DNA of 64,000 bases from Leptospira_A sp046736045 (GTDB lineage: Bacteria; Spirochaetota; Leptospiria; Leptospirales; Leptospiraceae). Below, piece after piece: positions 20,284-28,776 of the stretch. The stretch is taken from the NCBI RefSeq assembly GCF_046736045.1, contig NZ_CP177134.1, positions 1-64,000 of the forward strand. Direction: 5' to 3'. Made by a program: the position numbers and the translations under genes. The notes beneath the pieces are model-generated. The model was not told the DNA's origin and did no database searches. It worked only from the letters and a program-made list of their open reading frames with translations. Numbering within the stretch: position 1 is the first letter of the stretch; each line of letters opens with the position of its first letter.

Positions 20284-20862
20284 TTAATCCTGATATGCTT
20301 CTTGTTTTTTTAATGTATTGTTGGGAAGGGAAACCGGGGCTTGCTGTTCCATCATTTCCGCCTTCAATACCGCCGGATCGGAAATCAAATTGAGTTTTGC
20401 AACATCAATCATTTTTCCGTTTACCCGAACATAGGTCTTGCCTTCGTTATCAAACAGAATGGCTCCGGCAATCCCGGTCACATCTTCTCCCGATACCAGG
20501 TCCGGCCCTGAAACCATTTTACCTACGACCGAATAACTTTGTTTAGATTCCATTCTTTGAATGCCCGAAGAAATGTTTTTCATCTGTTCCAGAGAAGAGA
20601 ACTGAGCCATCTGTGCGATGAAGTCCTTGTCCTGAACCGGGTTGGTCGGATCCTGATGGGACAATTGAGTGAGTAATAATTTCAAAAAATCATCTTTACC
20701 CAATTCCTTCTGTTTTTCACGAATTTCGATACCTTTCAATCCGCCTTTTTCTTCCTTATCCATCTGATCCAGATGTTTGCGGATATTAAAAGTTTTTTCA
20801 GTGTCCAAGTATCTGCTTCGAACTGCGCTTTGGCTGGATAGATCCTGTATTCCGTCTGGCAT
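20284..20862 (-). CDS. flgD: flagellar hook assembly protein FlgD
   Basis: This is a hook-capping scaffold needed for polymerisation of FlgE. Residues about 54-100 contain the family signature (KDDFLKLLLTQLSHQDPTNP followed by DKDFIAQMAQFSSLEQM). Its 192 residues are short but within the family range; the C-terminal Tudor/FnIII-like part is reduced. AAGGAAG precedes the ATG. It lies between fliK and flgE with short gaps, as in other spirochaete hook operons. Confidence 0.95.
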   Translation of the reverse strand: MPDGIQDLSSQSAVRSRYLDTEKTFNIRKHLDQMDKEEKGGLKGIEIREKQKELGKDDFLKLLLTQLSHQDPTNPVQDKDFIAQMAQFSSLEQMKNISSGIQRMESKQSYSVVGKMVSGPDLVSGEDVTGIAGAILFDNEGKTYVRVNGKMIDVAKLNLISDPAVLKAEMMEQQAPVSLPNNTLKKQEAYQD

Positions 20863-20878
20863 ATTCTTCTTCCTTTAT

Positions 20879-22588
20879 TTAAACGAAAATTTCGAGCCCG
20901 TCTGTAACCGGTATCAATCCGGCGGGGATTCCTGTTTCATCATCTAACTCTTGTTTTTTTAGATTGGAGGAATAGGATTGAACCGACTCCGGATCAAATT
21001 GTTTTCCCTTTCCCTGGCTGTTTTCGGATAACGAAGAACCGCTGTTATCCCAAACATCTACGAGTAAATTCTCCAATTCCAATCCTGACTCCCGCAAACT
21101 CTCTTTCAGTTTTGAAATTTCATTTGTGATGAGTGATTTCATCTCTTCCGATTCCACAAGAATACGACCTTCTACTTTTTCACCGTCTACGGTTACTTTT
21201 AAAGTAAGTCTTCCGAATTCTTTGGGATTCATTATGATTTCAGCAGTGGATTTACCGTTTTGAACAATGTCAAAACGCGCCTGTTTCACCAATTCATCCA
21301 AATTCTTTTGAAGATTTTGTTTGTTTGGTGCGGAAGTTTTTTCGGGTTGTGCCGACTCTTCCGTTCTAAGTGAATTACGAAGTTCGTTTGGAAAGGAAAA
21401 TCCGTCTTGTTTGAAAGATCCTTTTTTATCTCCACCGGTAGAACTTTCTTCTTTTGAATTGAATGCGGCGGAAGGAATTTGAATTTCCTGAGTTTCTTTA
21501 GGTTTAACTTTGTCGACTATCGACTGATTTCTGTTATCTGATTTATTGAATTCGCGGTCTTTTATACCAAGACTACGAATCATTTTTTCAGGAACCGCCA
21601 TGGATTCGGAAATCAAGTTGGACTTTTCCTTGGAAGTGTCTTCTTTTACGGAAGACTTTTTCGAAGAAGAATTTTCTTTCGGTTTTTCCATATTACGATC
21701 GAAGAAAGAAATATTTTGTTTAAAATTGTCCGGTTTTGCAGATTCGATTTCCTGTTTGGAAATTTTTTCACCATGAGAAGATGCGACACCATTCGTTTGT
21801 CCCGGTCTAATCAGGATTTCCTTCTTAACTTCTTTCGGTTTGGAATCTTCCTTGCGAAAGGATCCGATGATCAATTTTTCATTTTTAACCAAAGTTTTCG
21901 GTTCCAAACTTTCGGAAGCATTTCCATTCAGATTTTCCAATCCCGACTCTTTCTTCAGATTCGGTTCCAGTTTGTCTTTGGATTTGCCGTCTTTTGTTTC
22001 TTTGCGAAAAAAAGTTTCCGCCAATTTTTTAGCATCTTCTAAAAAACTTCCGGCTTCCTTCGAATTACCGGCATAAGGCGAATTTTTATCATTTGATTTT
22101 AATAAAACAAGTTTCTGAGGAGACTGCGCCGTTTCCTTGGAAACATCTTCTTTGTTTTTGATCGCTCTTTCGGCAACGGTAGGGAAAAAAATCAGATTGG
22201 ATAAAAGTTCTGCTGAAACAGATTCATTTCTCTTTTCTACCGACGATTCATCCTCTTCATCGGAATCTTCTTCTTTTCCGGAATCTTTGATCTCTTTTTC
22301 AGATTTTGGAATTTCAGTTTTAATTACTTCTTCCGCTTTTTCTTTTCGATCCAAGGAACCTGTTTCGGAATATGATTTGGTTTCTTCATGAATCGGAACG
22401 GAAGAAGATGTATTTACAGTTTCGTATGCCAAAGGTGCGGAAGAATTTGCCGGATCGGTAAATAGAAAGTCTGAGAATTTTTCATTCGTCTTATTTGTAT
22501 TTGTTGCCACAGGAGCATCTAACACTGGTAATTTGAAATCCGGTGCGACCAGTGATAATTGTCTTTTGGGTTCTTGAGAAATATTCAT
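20879..22588 (-). CDS. fliK: flagellar hook-length control protein FliK
   Basis: FliK measures hook length and switches export specificity. The 569-residue protein has a long, low-complexity Lys/Glu/Ser-rich region (about residues 30-420), as expected for the molecular ruler. The C-terminal Flg_hook domain at about 425-515 contains the family pattern AEIIMNPKEFGRLTLKVTVD. AAGGAAG stands 7 nt before the ATG. It is the first gene of the operon, 16 bases upstream of flgD. The identification rests on the C-terminal domain and the position. Confidence 0.9.
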   Translation of the reverse strand: MNISQEPKRQLSLVAPDFKLPVLDAPVATNTNKTNEKFSDFLFTDPANSSAPLAYETVNTSSSVPIHEETKSYSETGSLDRKEKAEEVIKTEIPKSEKEIKDSGKEEDSDEEDESSVEKRNESVSAELLSNLIFFPTVAERAIKNKEDVSKETAQSPQKLVLLKSNDKNSPYAGNSKEAGSFLEDAKKLAETFFRKETKDGKSKDKLEPNLKKESGLENLNGNASESLEPKTLVKNEKLIIGSFRKEDSKPKEVKKEILIRPGQTNGVASSHGEKISKQEIESAKPDNFKQNISFFDRNMEKPKENSSSKKSSVKEDTSKEKSNLISESMAVPEKMIRSLGIKDREFNKSDNRNQSIVDKVKPKETQEIQIPSAAFNSKEESSTGGDKKGSFKQDGFSFPNELRNSLRTEESAQPEKTSAPNKQNLQKNLDELVKQARFDIVQNGKSTAEIIMNPKEFGRLTLKVTVDGEKVEGRILVESEEMKSLITNEISKLKESLRESGLELENLLVDVWDNSGSSLSENSQGKGKQFDPESVQSYSSNLKKQELDDETGIPAGLIPVTDGLEIFV

Positions 22589-22838
22589 AAGAAACTTCCT
22601 TACAGACTAAGAATCGAACTTCTGGAAAATTCCTTGAGACAATTATCTTCACACTTGACTAGAATATGTCACCTGGAGAATTAATTCTTAAAAAATCGCT
22701 AAAGGTTCCGAAAGCTTTGTTGGAGATAGATTTAGTTAGAGAAAAAGGCTCTCATCACTGAGGAGGTGAGTTCGAGGAGAATAGAATAAGAATACCGGCT
22801 TTGTCTTTTGAATTGCTTATAGGATAAGATTCTATTAA
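22589..22838. other. fliK upstream region, no gene
   Basis: No ORF of coding character is seen. It presumably holds the promoter of the fliK operon (minus strand), but no hexamer pair or sigma28-type element stands out by eye. The neighbouring bases up to 23232 contain two dispersed repeats and a 5' hairpin, listed separately. Confidence 0.35.
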
Positions 22839-22966
22839 CCCCGCCCTAATCCGGGAGGGGAACTACACCCGCCGCCCAATGAGTTCCTACTACCATACCA
22901 CCTTCTCTTTGTAAAGCGAAGTAGTCGTTTTCCCTAATTTTATTCATATAAGTTCGCCTTTTTGCC
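22839..22966 (-). repeat. dispersed intergenic repeat A, divergent copy
   Basis: On the minus strand it begins with AAAAAGGCGAACTT (22963-22950) and ends in a GC hairpin CCCCTCCC...GGGCGGGG (22860-22839), the same two ends as the copies at 30022-30157 and 39241-39377. The middle differs more, but the length is alike (about 128 bp). A 113-residue minus-strand ORF through it looks spurious. Confidence 0.55.
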
Positions 22967-23052
22967 CTTTCGGCAGAACCCTTCTTACTCTTGCCTCTCA
23001 CGGAGCAAGCGAGTGCAAAGTTGGATGGATTTAAAAAATAAGAACCACATCC

Positions 23053-23105
23053 ACGCCCCGGATCGACCGAGCGCCCTCGCCGAGGGAGAGCCGGAAAAGG
23101 CGCCC
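23053..23105 (+). repeat. GC-rich REP-like element B
   Basis: This element of about 53 bp reads CGCCCCGGATnGA...GAGCGCCC...AGCCGGA...GGCGCCC, with spaced GCGCC/GGCGC words able to fold into a branched structure. It aligns well with 32834-32887, sharing GCCCCGGAT, GAGCGCCC, AGCCGGA and a terminal GCGCCC. Both copies are intergenic. Confidence 0.6.
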
Positions 23106-23187
23106 GAACTTTCAGAAAAATACTGATCGAACGGTGGAAACAAATTGACAACGGAAATGAATCCTGAAATCTAGCCGAAAGCTCCAA

Positions 23188-23212
23188 TAAATTGGATAAA
23201 AAATCCGATTTA
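23188..23212 (+). promoter_or_regulatory. hairpin in the sbp 5' leader
   Basis: TAAATTGGAT at 23188-23197 pairs with ATCCGATTTA at 23203-23212 (one G-U pair) across an A5 loop. It ends 8 bases before the AGGTGA ribosome site of sbp. It could modulate translation or stabilise the message. No known riboswitch was recognised. Confidence 0.35.
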
Positions 23213-23232
23213 ACAGCATAGGTGATACGAAA

Positions 23233-24294
23233 ATGAACAATAATACTAAAAAATCGGGAAAATTAAGAATTGGCAATGCCGGCTTGGGGATCAGTTTCCT
23301 CGCCGTTTTCACAAGCCTCTCTTTCTTCGGAATCTTTGGGCAAACCCTTCTGAACGTTTCTTTCGACCCAACAAGAGAACTTTACGAAGACGTGAACAAA
23401 CAATTTATCGAAATCTGGAAAAAGAAAACCAAAGTGACTTTGGAAATTCAACAATCCCATGGAGGATCCGGAAAACAAGCGCGTGCCGTCATCGACGGAT
23501 TGGAAGCTGATGTGGTAACACTTGCACTTGCTTATGACATAGACAGCATTGCCGAAAAATCAAAGTTAATCGATGAAAATTGGGAAAAACAATTTCCAAA
23601 CCACTCCACACCTTATTATTCTACCATCGTATTTTTGGTTCGAAAAGGAAACCCGAAACAAATCAAAGACTGGGATGATTTGGTGAAACCGGGAACCGGA
23701 TTGATTACACCTAACCCGAAAACTTCGGGAGGAGCACGTTGGAATTATTTGGCAGCTTGGGGATATGCTAAAAACAAGTATAAAACCGAAGAAAAAGCCA
23801 CTGAATTCATCAAATCCATCTTCAAAAACACATCTGTTTTAGATACGGGAGCCCGCGGATCCACTACTACATTCGTGCAAAGAGGAATCGGAGATGTTCT
23901 CATTACTTGGGAAAATGAAGCCGAACTGGCGTTATCTGAATCAAGAAAGGAAAACGGCGGAGTTGCCAATTTTCAAATCGTTTATCCTTCCGAAAGTATC
24001 AAAGCGGAAACTCCTGTTGCAATCGTATCCAAAGTAGCTTCCAAAAAAGGAACTTCCGAAATCGCAAAAGCATATCTTGAATTTCTTTATACAAAGGAAG
24101 GTCAGGAAACGGTAGCGAAACATTTTTTCCGTCCGATTGATCCGGCAATTCTGAAAGCAAATGCTTCCAAGTTCCCTACGGTAAAAGTTTTTGATATTCG
24201 TGAAATCGAAGGATCTTGGAAAAACGCTCATAAGAAACATTTTTCTGATGGGGGAATTTTTGATTCGATTTATGAGCCTGCGCCAGGAAAGTAA
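23233..24294 (+). CDS. sbp: sulfate ABC transporter, periplasmic substrate-binding protein
   Basis: This protein binds sulfate (or thiosulfate) in the periplasm and delivers it to CysTW. It has 353 residues. A basic N-terminus and hydrophobic segment (residues about 18-37) form the signal peptide. Family motifs include FDPTRELYEDVN, QSHGGSGKQARAV, DVVTLALAYDID, NPKTSGGARWNYLAAWGYA and TTFVQRGIGDVLITWENEA. AGGTGA lies 7 nt before the ATG. It is the first gene of sbp-cysT-cysW-cysA. Confidence 0.95.
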   Translation: MNNNTKKSGKLRIGNAGLGISFLAVFTSLSFFGIFGQTLLNVSFDPTRELYEDVNKQFIEIWKKKTKVTLEIQQSHGGSGKQARAVIDGLEADVVTLALAYDIDSIAEKSKLIDENWEKQFPNHSTPYYSTIVFLVRKGNPKQIKDWDDLVKPGTGLITPNPKTSGGARWNYLAAWGYAKNKYKTEEKATEFIKSIFKNTSVLDTGARGSTTTFVQRGIGDVLITWENEAELALSESRKENGGVANFQIVYPSESIKAETPVAIVSKVASKKGTSEIAKAYLEFLYTKEGQETVAKHFFRPIDPAILKANASKFPTVKVFDIREIEGSWKNAHKKHFSDGGIFDSIYEPAPGK

Positions 24295-24316
24295 CAATTA
24301 ATTATACTTTTCGCAA

Positions 24317-25144
24317 ATGAATTTAACAATTCGACCTTACTCCAAAACGAGTTTCGGTTTAACCCTCGGAACAACTGTCTTTTACATCAGTATCATGGTG
24401 GTTGTTCCGCTTCTGGGACTCTTCTTTCAAACCGCTTCCATCGGCTGGGCCGGACTTTTGGATGTTTTCCGGGAAGACCGGATTCAGAAAGCCCTGGTCT
24501 TAAGTTTTACCGTGGGGGGAATTTCCGCTCTCATCAATTTGTTTCTAGGATTTTTATTTGCCTGGGTTTTAGTTCGTTATGAATTTCCCGGCCGAAAACT
24601 CATAGACACCTTAGTTGATTTGCCTTTCACTCTACCGACTGCGGTAGCGGGGATTGCACTCGCTTCCATCTATGCTCAAAACGGCTGGATCGGGAAATTG
24701 TTTGCTCCGTTCGGAATCAAAATCGCATACACTCCTGCTGGTATCATCATAGCACTTGTATTTATCGGATTTCCTTTTGTAGTCAGAACCGTACAACCTG
24801 TGTTAGAGGATCTTCCCAAAGAACTGGAAGAAAGCGCCTATTGCCTGGGCGCCACTCCTTTTCAAACATTTCGTAAAATCATCTTTCCCGAACTCTGGCC
24901 TTCCCTTCTCGCAGGCACAGGCATGGCTTTTGCCCGCAGCATCGGTGAATACGGTTCCGTAGTATTTATCTCAGGGAACCTTCCCGGAAAAACGGAAATC
25001 CTACCCTTGTTGATCGTCACCAAACTGGAACAATACGAATATGGAAAAGCAACCGGGATCGCCATAGTAATGCTCGTTCTTTCCTTCGCCATCATGTTTT
25101 TAATCAATTACTTCCAAAGTAGATTTACAAGGAAGTTGTCATGA
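24317..25144 (+). CDS. cysT: sulfate ABC transporter permease CysT
   Basis: This 275-residue inner-membrane permease has about six helices. The cytoplasmic EAA loop, which contacts the ATPase, is visible as EESAYCLGATPFQTFRKIIFPELWP. A typical CysT ending (MAFARSIGEYGSVVFISGN) follows. Its ATG is 22 bases after the sbp stop codon, and its stop codon overlaps the cysW start (ATGA), so the two permeases are coupled. Confidence 0.94.
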   Translation: MNLTIRPYSKTSFGLTLGTTVFYISIMVVVPLLGLFFQTASIGWAGLLDVFREDRIQKALVLSFTVGGISALINLFLGFLFAWVLVRYEFPGRKLIDTLVDLPFTLPTAVAGIALASIYAQNGWIGKLFAPFGIKIAYTPAGIIIALVFIGFPFVVRTVQPVLEDLPKELEESAYCLGATPFQTFRKIIFPELWPSLLAGTGMAFARSIGEYGSVVFISGNLPGKTEILPLLIVTKLEQYEYGKATGIAIVMLVLSFAIMFLINYFQSRFTRKLS

Positions 25145-25953
25145 AAAGAAACAAACTTCCTCTTTCCAAATTTTTACTGATCGGGCTTGCTTATTTTTTT
25201 GCGGTTCTCGTTCTGATTTTACCGATTGCCACTGTGTTTATAGAAGCATTTGCACACGGTGTGGGTGATTATATAAAAGCGCTCCAGGATAAAGATACGT
25301 TATCTGCCGTTTGGCTAACTATAAAAGTGGCACTTATTGCCGTTCCTGTGAACACTTTGTTCGGATTGATTGCAGCATTTACACTGACTCGTTTTGAATT
25401 CCCCGGCAAAAACATAATCATTACGATTTTGGATTCCCCGTTTGCAGTATCACCGGTGATCTCGGGACTTATCTTTTTACTTATCTTCGGAAGGCAAGGT
25501 TGGCTCGGAGAAACCTTGATGGAATACGATATCAAAGTCGTTTTCAATACTCCGGGGCTTGTCATCGCTACTATTTTTATCACTCTGCCATTTGTCGCCC
25601 GCGAGCTCATTCCTCTGATGCAAAGCCAGGGAAAGGAAGAAGAGGAAGCGGGAATACTGCTCGGAGCGTCCCTTTTTCAAACCATTCGTAAGATCATTCT
25701 TCCGAATATCAAATGGGGATTGATGTATGGAATCATTCTTTGTAATGCGAGAGCCATGGGAGAATTTGGCGCCGTTTCCGTTCTGTCAGGCCACATACGC
25801 GGAAAAACAAATACACTTCCTTTGCAGATAGAAATGCTTTATAATGAATACAATTCGGTAGGAGCTTTCTCCGCGGCCACCTTACTTGTGTTCTTGTCTC
25901 TACTGACTCTTGTTTTAAAACTTCTTCTCGAAAAAAATATAAGGGCTAAGTGA
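25141..25953 (+). CDS. cysW: sulfate ABC transporter permease CysW
   Basis: This is the second permease of the sulfate importer, 270 residues with about six membrane helices. The EAA loop reads EEEAGILLGASLFQTIRKIILPNI, and the MGEFGAVSVLSGHIRGKTNTLPL block is characteristic of CysW. AAGGA lies 8-9 nt before the ATG, which overlaps the cysT stop. CysW pairs with CysT in a heterodimeric channel powered by CysA. Confidence 0.94.
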   Translation: MKRNKLPLSKFLLIGLAYFFAVLVLILPIATVFIEAFAHGVGDYIKALQDKDTLSAVWLTIKVALIAVPVNTLFGLIAAFTLTRFEFPGKNIIITILDSPFAVSPVISGLIFLLIFGRQGWLGETLMEYDIKVVFNTPGLVIATIFITLPFVARELIPLMQSQGKEEEEAGILLGASLFQTIRKIILPNIKWGLMYGIILCNARAMGEFGAVSVLSGHIRGKTNTLPLQIEMLYNEYNSVGAFSAATLLVFLSLLTLVLKLLLEKNIRAK

Positions 25954-25959
25954 AATCAT

Positions 25960-27024
25960 ATGTCCATTGAAATTCAAAATCTAAACAAATACTTCGGAAA
26001 TTTTCATGCCCTGAAAGATATCAATCTTTCCATCAAACACGGAGAACTCGTGGCGCTTCTCGGGCCATCAGGAAGCGGAAAAACAACTTTACTCAGAATC
26101 ATTGCGGGACTGGAAGCACCTGATACAGGGAAGGTGGTATTTCATGACGAAAACCAATCCGCTTCCGAAGTAAAAAACGGAGAAGTCGGATTTGTATTCC
26201 AACATTATGCACTTTTCCGCCACATGAATATTTTTGAAAATGTTGCCTTCGGTTTGAAAGTAAGACCTTCCAAACTTCGTCCCTCCAAATCGGAAATCGA
26301 AGATCGGGTTTACAAACTTTTAAAATTGGTTCAGTTGGAAAACTATCACAAAAGATATCCGAGTGAACTTTCCGGTGGACAAAGACAAAGAGTGGCGCTT
26401 GCACGTGCGCTTGCAATCGAACCGAAATTTTTGTTATTGGACGAACCATTCGGTGCCTTGGATGCGAAAGTAAGAAAGGAACTGAGAACCTGGCTCCGCA
26501 GACTACACGACGAGATCCATATAACAAGCGTTTTTGTAACACACGATCAGGAAGAAGCTTTGGAAGTAAGCGATTCCATTGTGATTTTAAGAACCGGAAA
26601 AATAGAACAAATAGGAAGTCCTGACGAAGTTTATAATAAACCGAAAAGTCCTTTTGTGTTCAACTTTCTCGGAGACGTAAATTTATTTCACGGAAGAGTT
26701 CAGGAAGGCAAGGCGAAAATCGGGGATATACATATGGAAACTCCCGAACATTCCGACATTCAGGATTCGGAAGCAGTTGCTTATGTTCGTCCTTATGATG
26801 TGGAAATCCTTCGCTCCTCACAAGACGGAATTCCCGCAGAAATCCAATACATTCATTCGACAGGTAGAAATGTTCGGATCGAACTGAAACGATTGGACAC
26901 AGGGACACTTATCGAATCTGTTTTGGAACAGGAAAATTTTCGGGAGCTCAACCTTTTGCCCGGAGAAACCGTCTACCTAAGGATACGTAAGGCGAAAGTT
27001 TATGTGGATGACTTTACGATTTGA
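25960..27024 (+). CDS. cysA: sulfate ABC transporter ATP-binding protein
   Basis: This 354-residue ATPase drives sulfate import. It has a Walker A (GPSGSGKTT), Q-loop, ABC signature (LSGGQRQRVALARALA), Walker B (FLLLDEPFGALD) and H-loop (VFVTHDQEEA). A C-terminal TOBE-like regulatory region follows residue 240, as in CysA/PotA. The ATG is 6 bases after cysW. It is the last gene before a spacer with a promoter-like sequence. Confidence 0.96.
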   Translation: MSIEIQNLNKYFGNFHALKDINLSIKHGELVALLGPSGSGKTTLLRIIAGLEAPDTGKVVFHDENQSASEVKNGEVGFVFQHYALFRHMNIFENVAFGLKVRPSKLRPSKSEIEDRVYKLLKLVQLENYHKRYPSELSGGQRQRVALARALAIEPKFLLLDEPFGALDAKVRKELRTWLRRLHDEIHITSVFVTHDQEEALEVSDSIVILRTGKIEQIGSPDEVYNKPKSPFVFNFLGDVNLFHGRVQEGKAKIGDIHMETPEHSDIQDSEAVAYVRPYDVEILRSSQDGIPAEIQYIHSTGRNVRIELKRLDTGTLIESVLEQENFRELNLLPGETVYLRIRKAKVYVDDFTI

Positions 27025-27052
27025 TTCCGGTTGCTCTAAAGAGAGAATCCAT

Positions 27053-27108
27053 AATCAATATACTTTACAATTCATCCAATAAGCAATACATTGTTTATTA
27101 TATTGATT
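27053..27108 (+). promoter_or_regulatory. cysH promoter region inside a perfect inverted repeat
   Basis: AATCAATATA (27053-27062) and TATATTGATT (27099-27108) are perfect 10-bp inverted arms. Between them lies TTTACA (27064-27069), 17 nt, then TACATT (27087-27092), a plausible sigma70 promoter for cysHDN. Arms flanking a promoter suggest a regulator site or a cruciform. Which protein would bind is unknown. Confidence 0.45.
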
Positions 27109-27130
27109 CTTTGCTACAGAGATCCGTTCT

Positions 27131-27862
27131 ATGACTATGATTGATCCCGCACCTCTTGAAACCAAACTGCAAAATCTGGGACTGGAAGAGTCTCTTGCAA
27201 TTCTAGACCGTGAATTCGCAAACCAAGCAGTGTTTTCCACAAGCTTCGGTTTGGAAGACCAGGCAATCACTCACGCCATTCTTTCGCAAAATTTAAAAAT
27301 CAGAATTGTGACTCTCGATACGGGAAGGCTTTTCCGGGAAACTTACGAATTGCACCAAATCACAAACGATACTTACAAAGCACGGATTGAAACGTATTTT
27401 CCGGAAGCGGAAAGATTGGAGGCATTTGTAAATACAAACGGGCCCGATTCCTTTTATACTTCCGTAGAAAATAGAAAAGAATGTTGCCATATCAGAAAAG
27501 TGATCCCCTTGGAACGTGCATTAGATGGTGCTAAAATATGGATCACCGGAATCAGAAAGGAACAATCCGGATTCAGAACTGAAATGACTAAGTTCGAAAT
27601 TGATTCCGCCAAACAAATCGTAAAGTATCATCCTATACTTGATTGGACTTGGGAAGACACGAAAGAATACATCAAAAATAAAAACATTCCCTACAACCCT
27701 CTTCACGACAAAGGTTACCCTAGTATCGGATGTGCTCCTTGTACCAGAGCCATTGAACCCGGAGAAGACTTTCGGGCAGGAAGATGGTGGTGGGAAAACG
27801 AATCTGCAAAAGAATGCGGCCTCCACTGGGTGGATGGAAAATTAACACCTAAAAAAGGATAG
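27131..27862 (+). CDS. cysH: adenylyl-sulfate (APS) reductase, CysH family
   Basis: This 243-residue enzyme reduces activated sulfate to sulfite with thioredoxin. It carries the cysteine pairs of the iron-sulfur type: CC in KECCHIRK and CxxC in IGCAPCTRA. The catalytic C-terminal motif is ECGLH. In CysH enzymes these pairs bind a 4Fe-4S cluster and mark preference for APS rather than PAPS. This fits the absence of an APS kinase (cysC) here. It is 5 bases upstream of cysD. Confidence 0.94.
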   Translation: MTMIDPAPLETKLQNLGLEESLAILDREFANQAVFSTSFGLEDQAITHAILSQNLKIRIVTLDTGRLFRETYELHQITNDTYKARIETYFPEAERLEAFVNTNGPDSFYTSVENRKECCHIRKVIPLERALDGAKIWITGIRKEQSGFRTEMTKFEIDSAKQIVKYHPILDWTWEDTKEYIKNKNIPYNPLHDKGYPSIGCAPCTRAIEPGEDFRAGRWWWENESAKECGLHWVDGKLTPKKG

Positions 27863-27867
27863 AATTC

Positions 27868-28776
27868 ATGACTACAAAATCAAGACTCTCCCACTTACAA
27901 CAGTTAGAAGCTGAATCCATTTATATCCTCAGGGAAGTGGCAGCTCAATTTGAAAGACCGGCTCTTCTGTTTTCCGGAGGAAAAGATTCAATCACACTGG
28001 TTCATTTGGCATTAAAAGCATTTCGTCCGGGTAAATTTCCTTTTCCACTCGTTCATATCGATACAGGCCATAACTTTCAGGAAGCCTTGGACTTCAGAGA
28101 TGAACTGGCAAATCAAATCGGTGAAAAACTGATTGTAAGGTATGTTCAGGATTCCATCGACCAAGGAAAGGCAGTCGAAGAAAAGGGAAAATTTCCAAGC
28201 CGAAACGGAATTCAAACAGTGACTCTCTTGGATACGATCGCCGAATTCAAGTTTGATGCTTGTATCGGCGGAGCACGACGCGACGAAGAAAAAGCACGTG
28301 CCAAAGAAAGAGTATTTTCCGTAAGAGATGAATTCGGAAGCTGGGACCCTAAACTCCAAAGACCGGAACTATGGAATATTTATAACGGCAAAATCCATGT
28401 GGGAGAAAACGTAAGAGTATTTCCTATCAGCAACTGGACCGAGTTGGATGTATGGGAATACATTCGTTCGGAAAATATCGCATTACCTTCATTATACTTT
28501 TCTCATAAAAGGGAAATTGTATGGAGAGATGATTTGGTATTCCCGGTCTCAAAATTCATCACATTGGACAACTCCGACAAAGTGGAAGAAAAAACAGTTC
28601 GATTCAGAACCGTAGGAGATATGACTTGCACGGCGGCAGTTGAATCGGAAGCAAATCATATTGATGATATCATTCGCGAAATTCAAATTTCCCGCACAAC
28701 GGAAAGAGGCTCCCGCCTGGACGATAAAAGATCGGAAGCCGCTATGGAAGAGAGAAAGAGAGGGGGTTATTTTTAA
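27868..28776 (+). CDS. cysD: sulfate adenylyltransferase subunit 2
   Basis: CysD is the catalytic N-type ATP pyrophosphatase that makes APS from ATP and sulfate. Its 302 residues are the usual length. The PP-loop motif LLFSGGKDSITL is at about residue 32, and VHIDTGHNFQE, GGARRDEEKARAKER and VFPISNWTELDVW are family blocks. AAGGA stands about 10 nt before the ATG. The stop codon shares a base with the cysN start (TAATG). Confidence 0.96.
   Translation: MTTKSRLSHLQQLEAESIYILREVAAQFERPALLFSGGKDSITLVHLALKAFRPGKFPFPLVHIDTGHNFQEALDFRDELANQIGEKLIVRYVQDSIDQGKAVEEKGKFPSRNGIQTVTLLDTIAEFKFDACIGGARRDEEKARAKERVFSVRDEFGSWDPKLQRPELWNIYNGKIHVGENVRVFPISNWTELDVWEYIRSENIALPSLYFSHKREIVWRDDLVFPVSKFITLDNSDKVEEKTVRFRTVGDMTCTAAVESEANHIDDIIREIQISRTTERGSRLDDKRSEAAMEERKRGGYF

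Noticed and set aside
21546..22391. Several plus-strand ORFs opposite fliK
   Set aside because: They are antisense shadows of the biased Lys/Glu/Ser-rich FliK region.
22846..23187. 113-residue minus-strand ORF in the fliK-sbp gap
   Set aside because: It spans repeat A and element B, and its composition follows the repeats rather than a protein.
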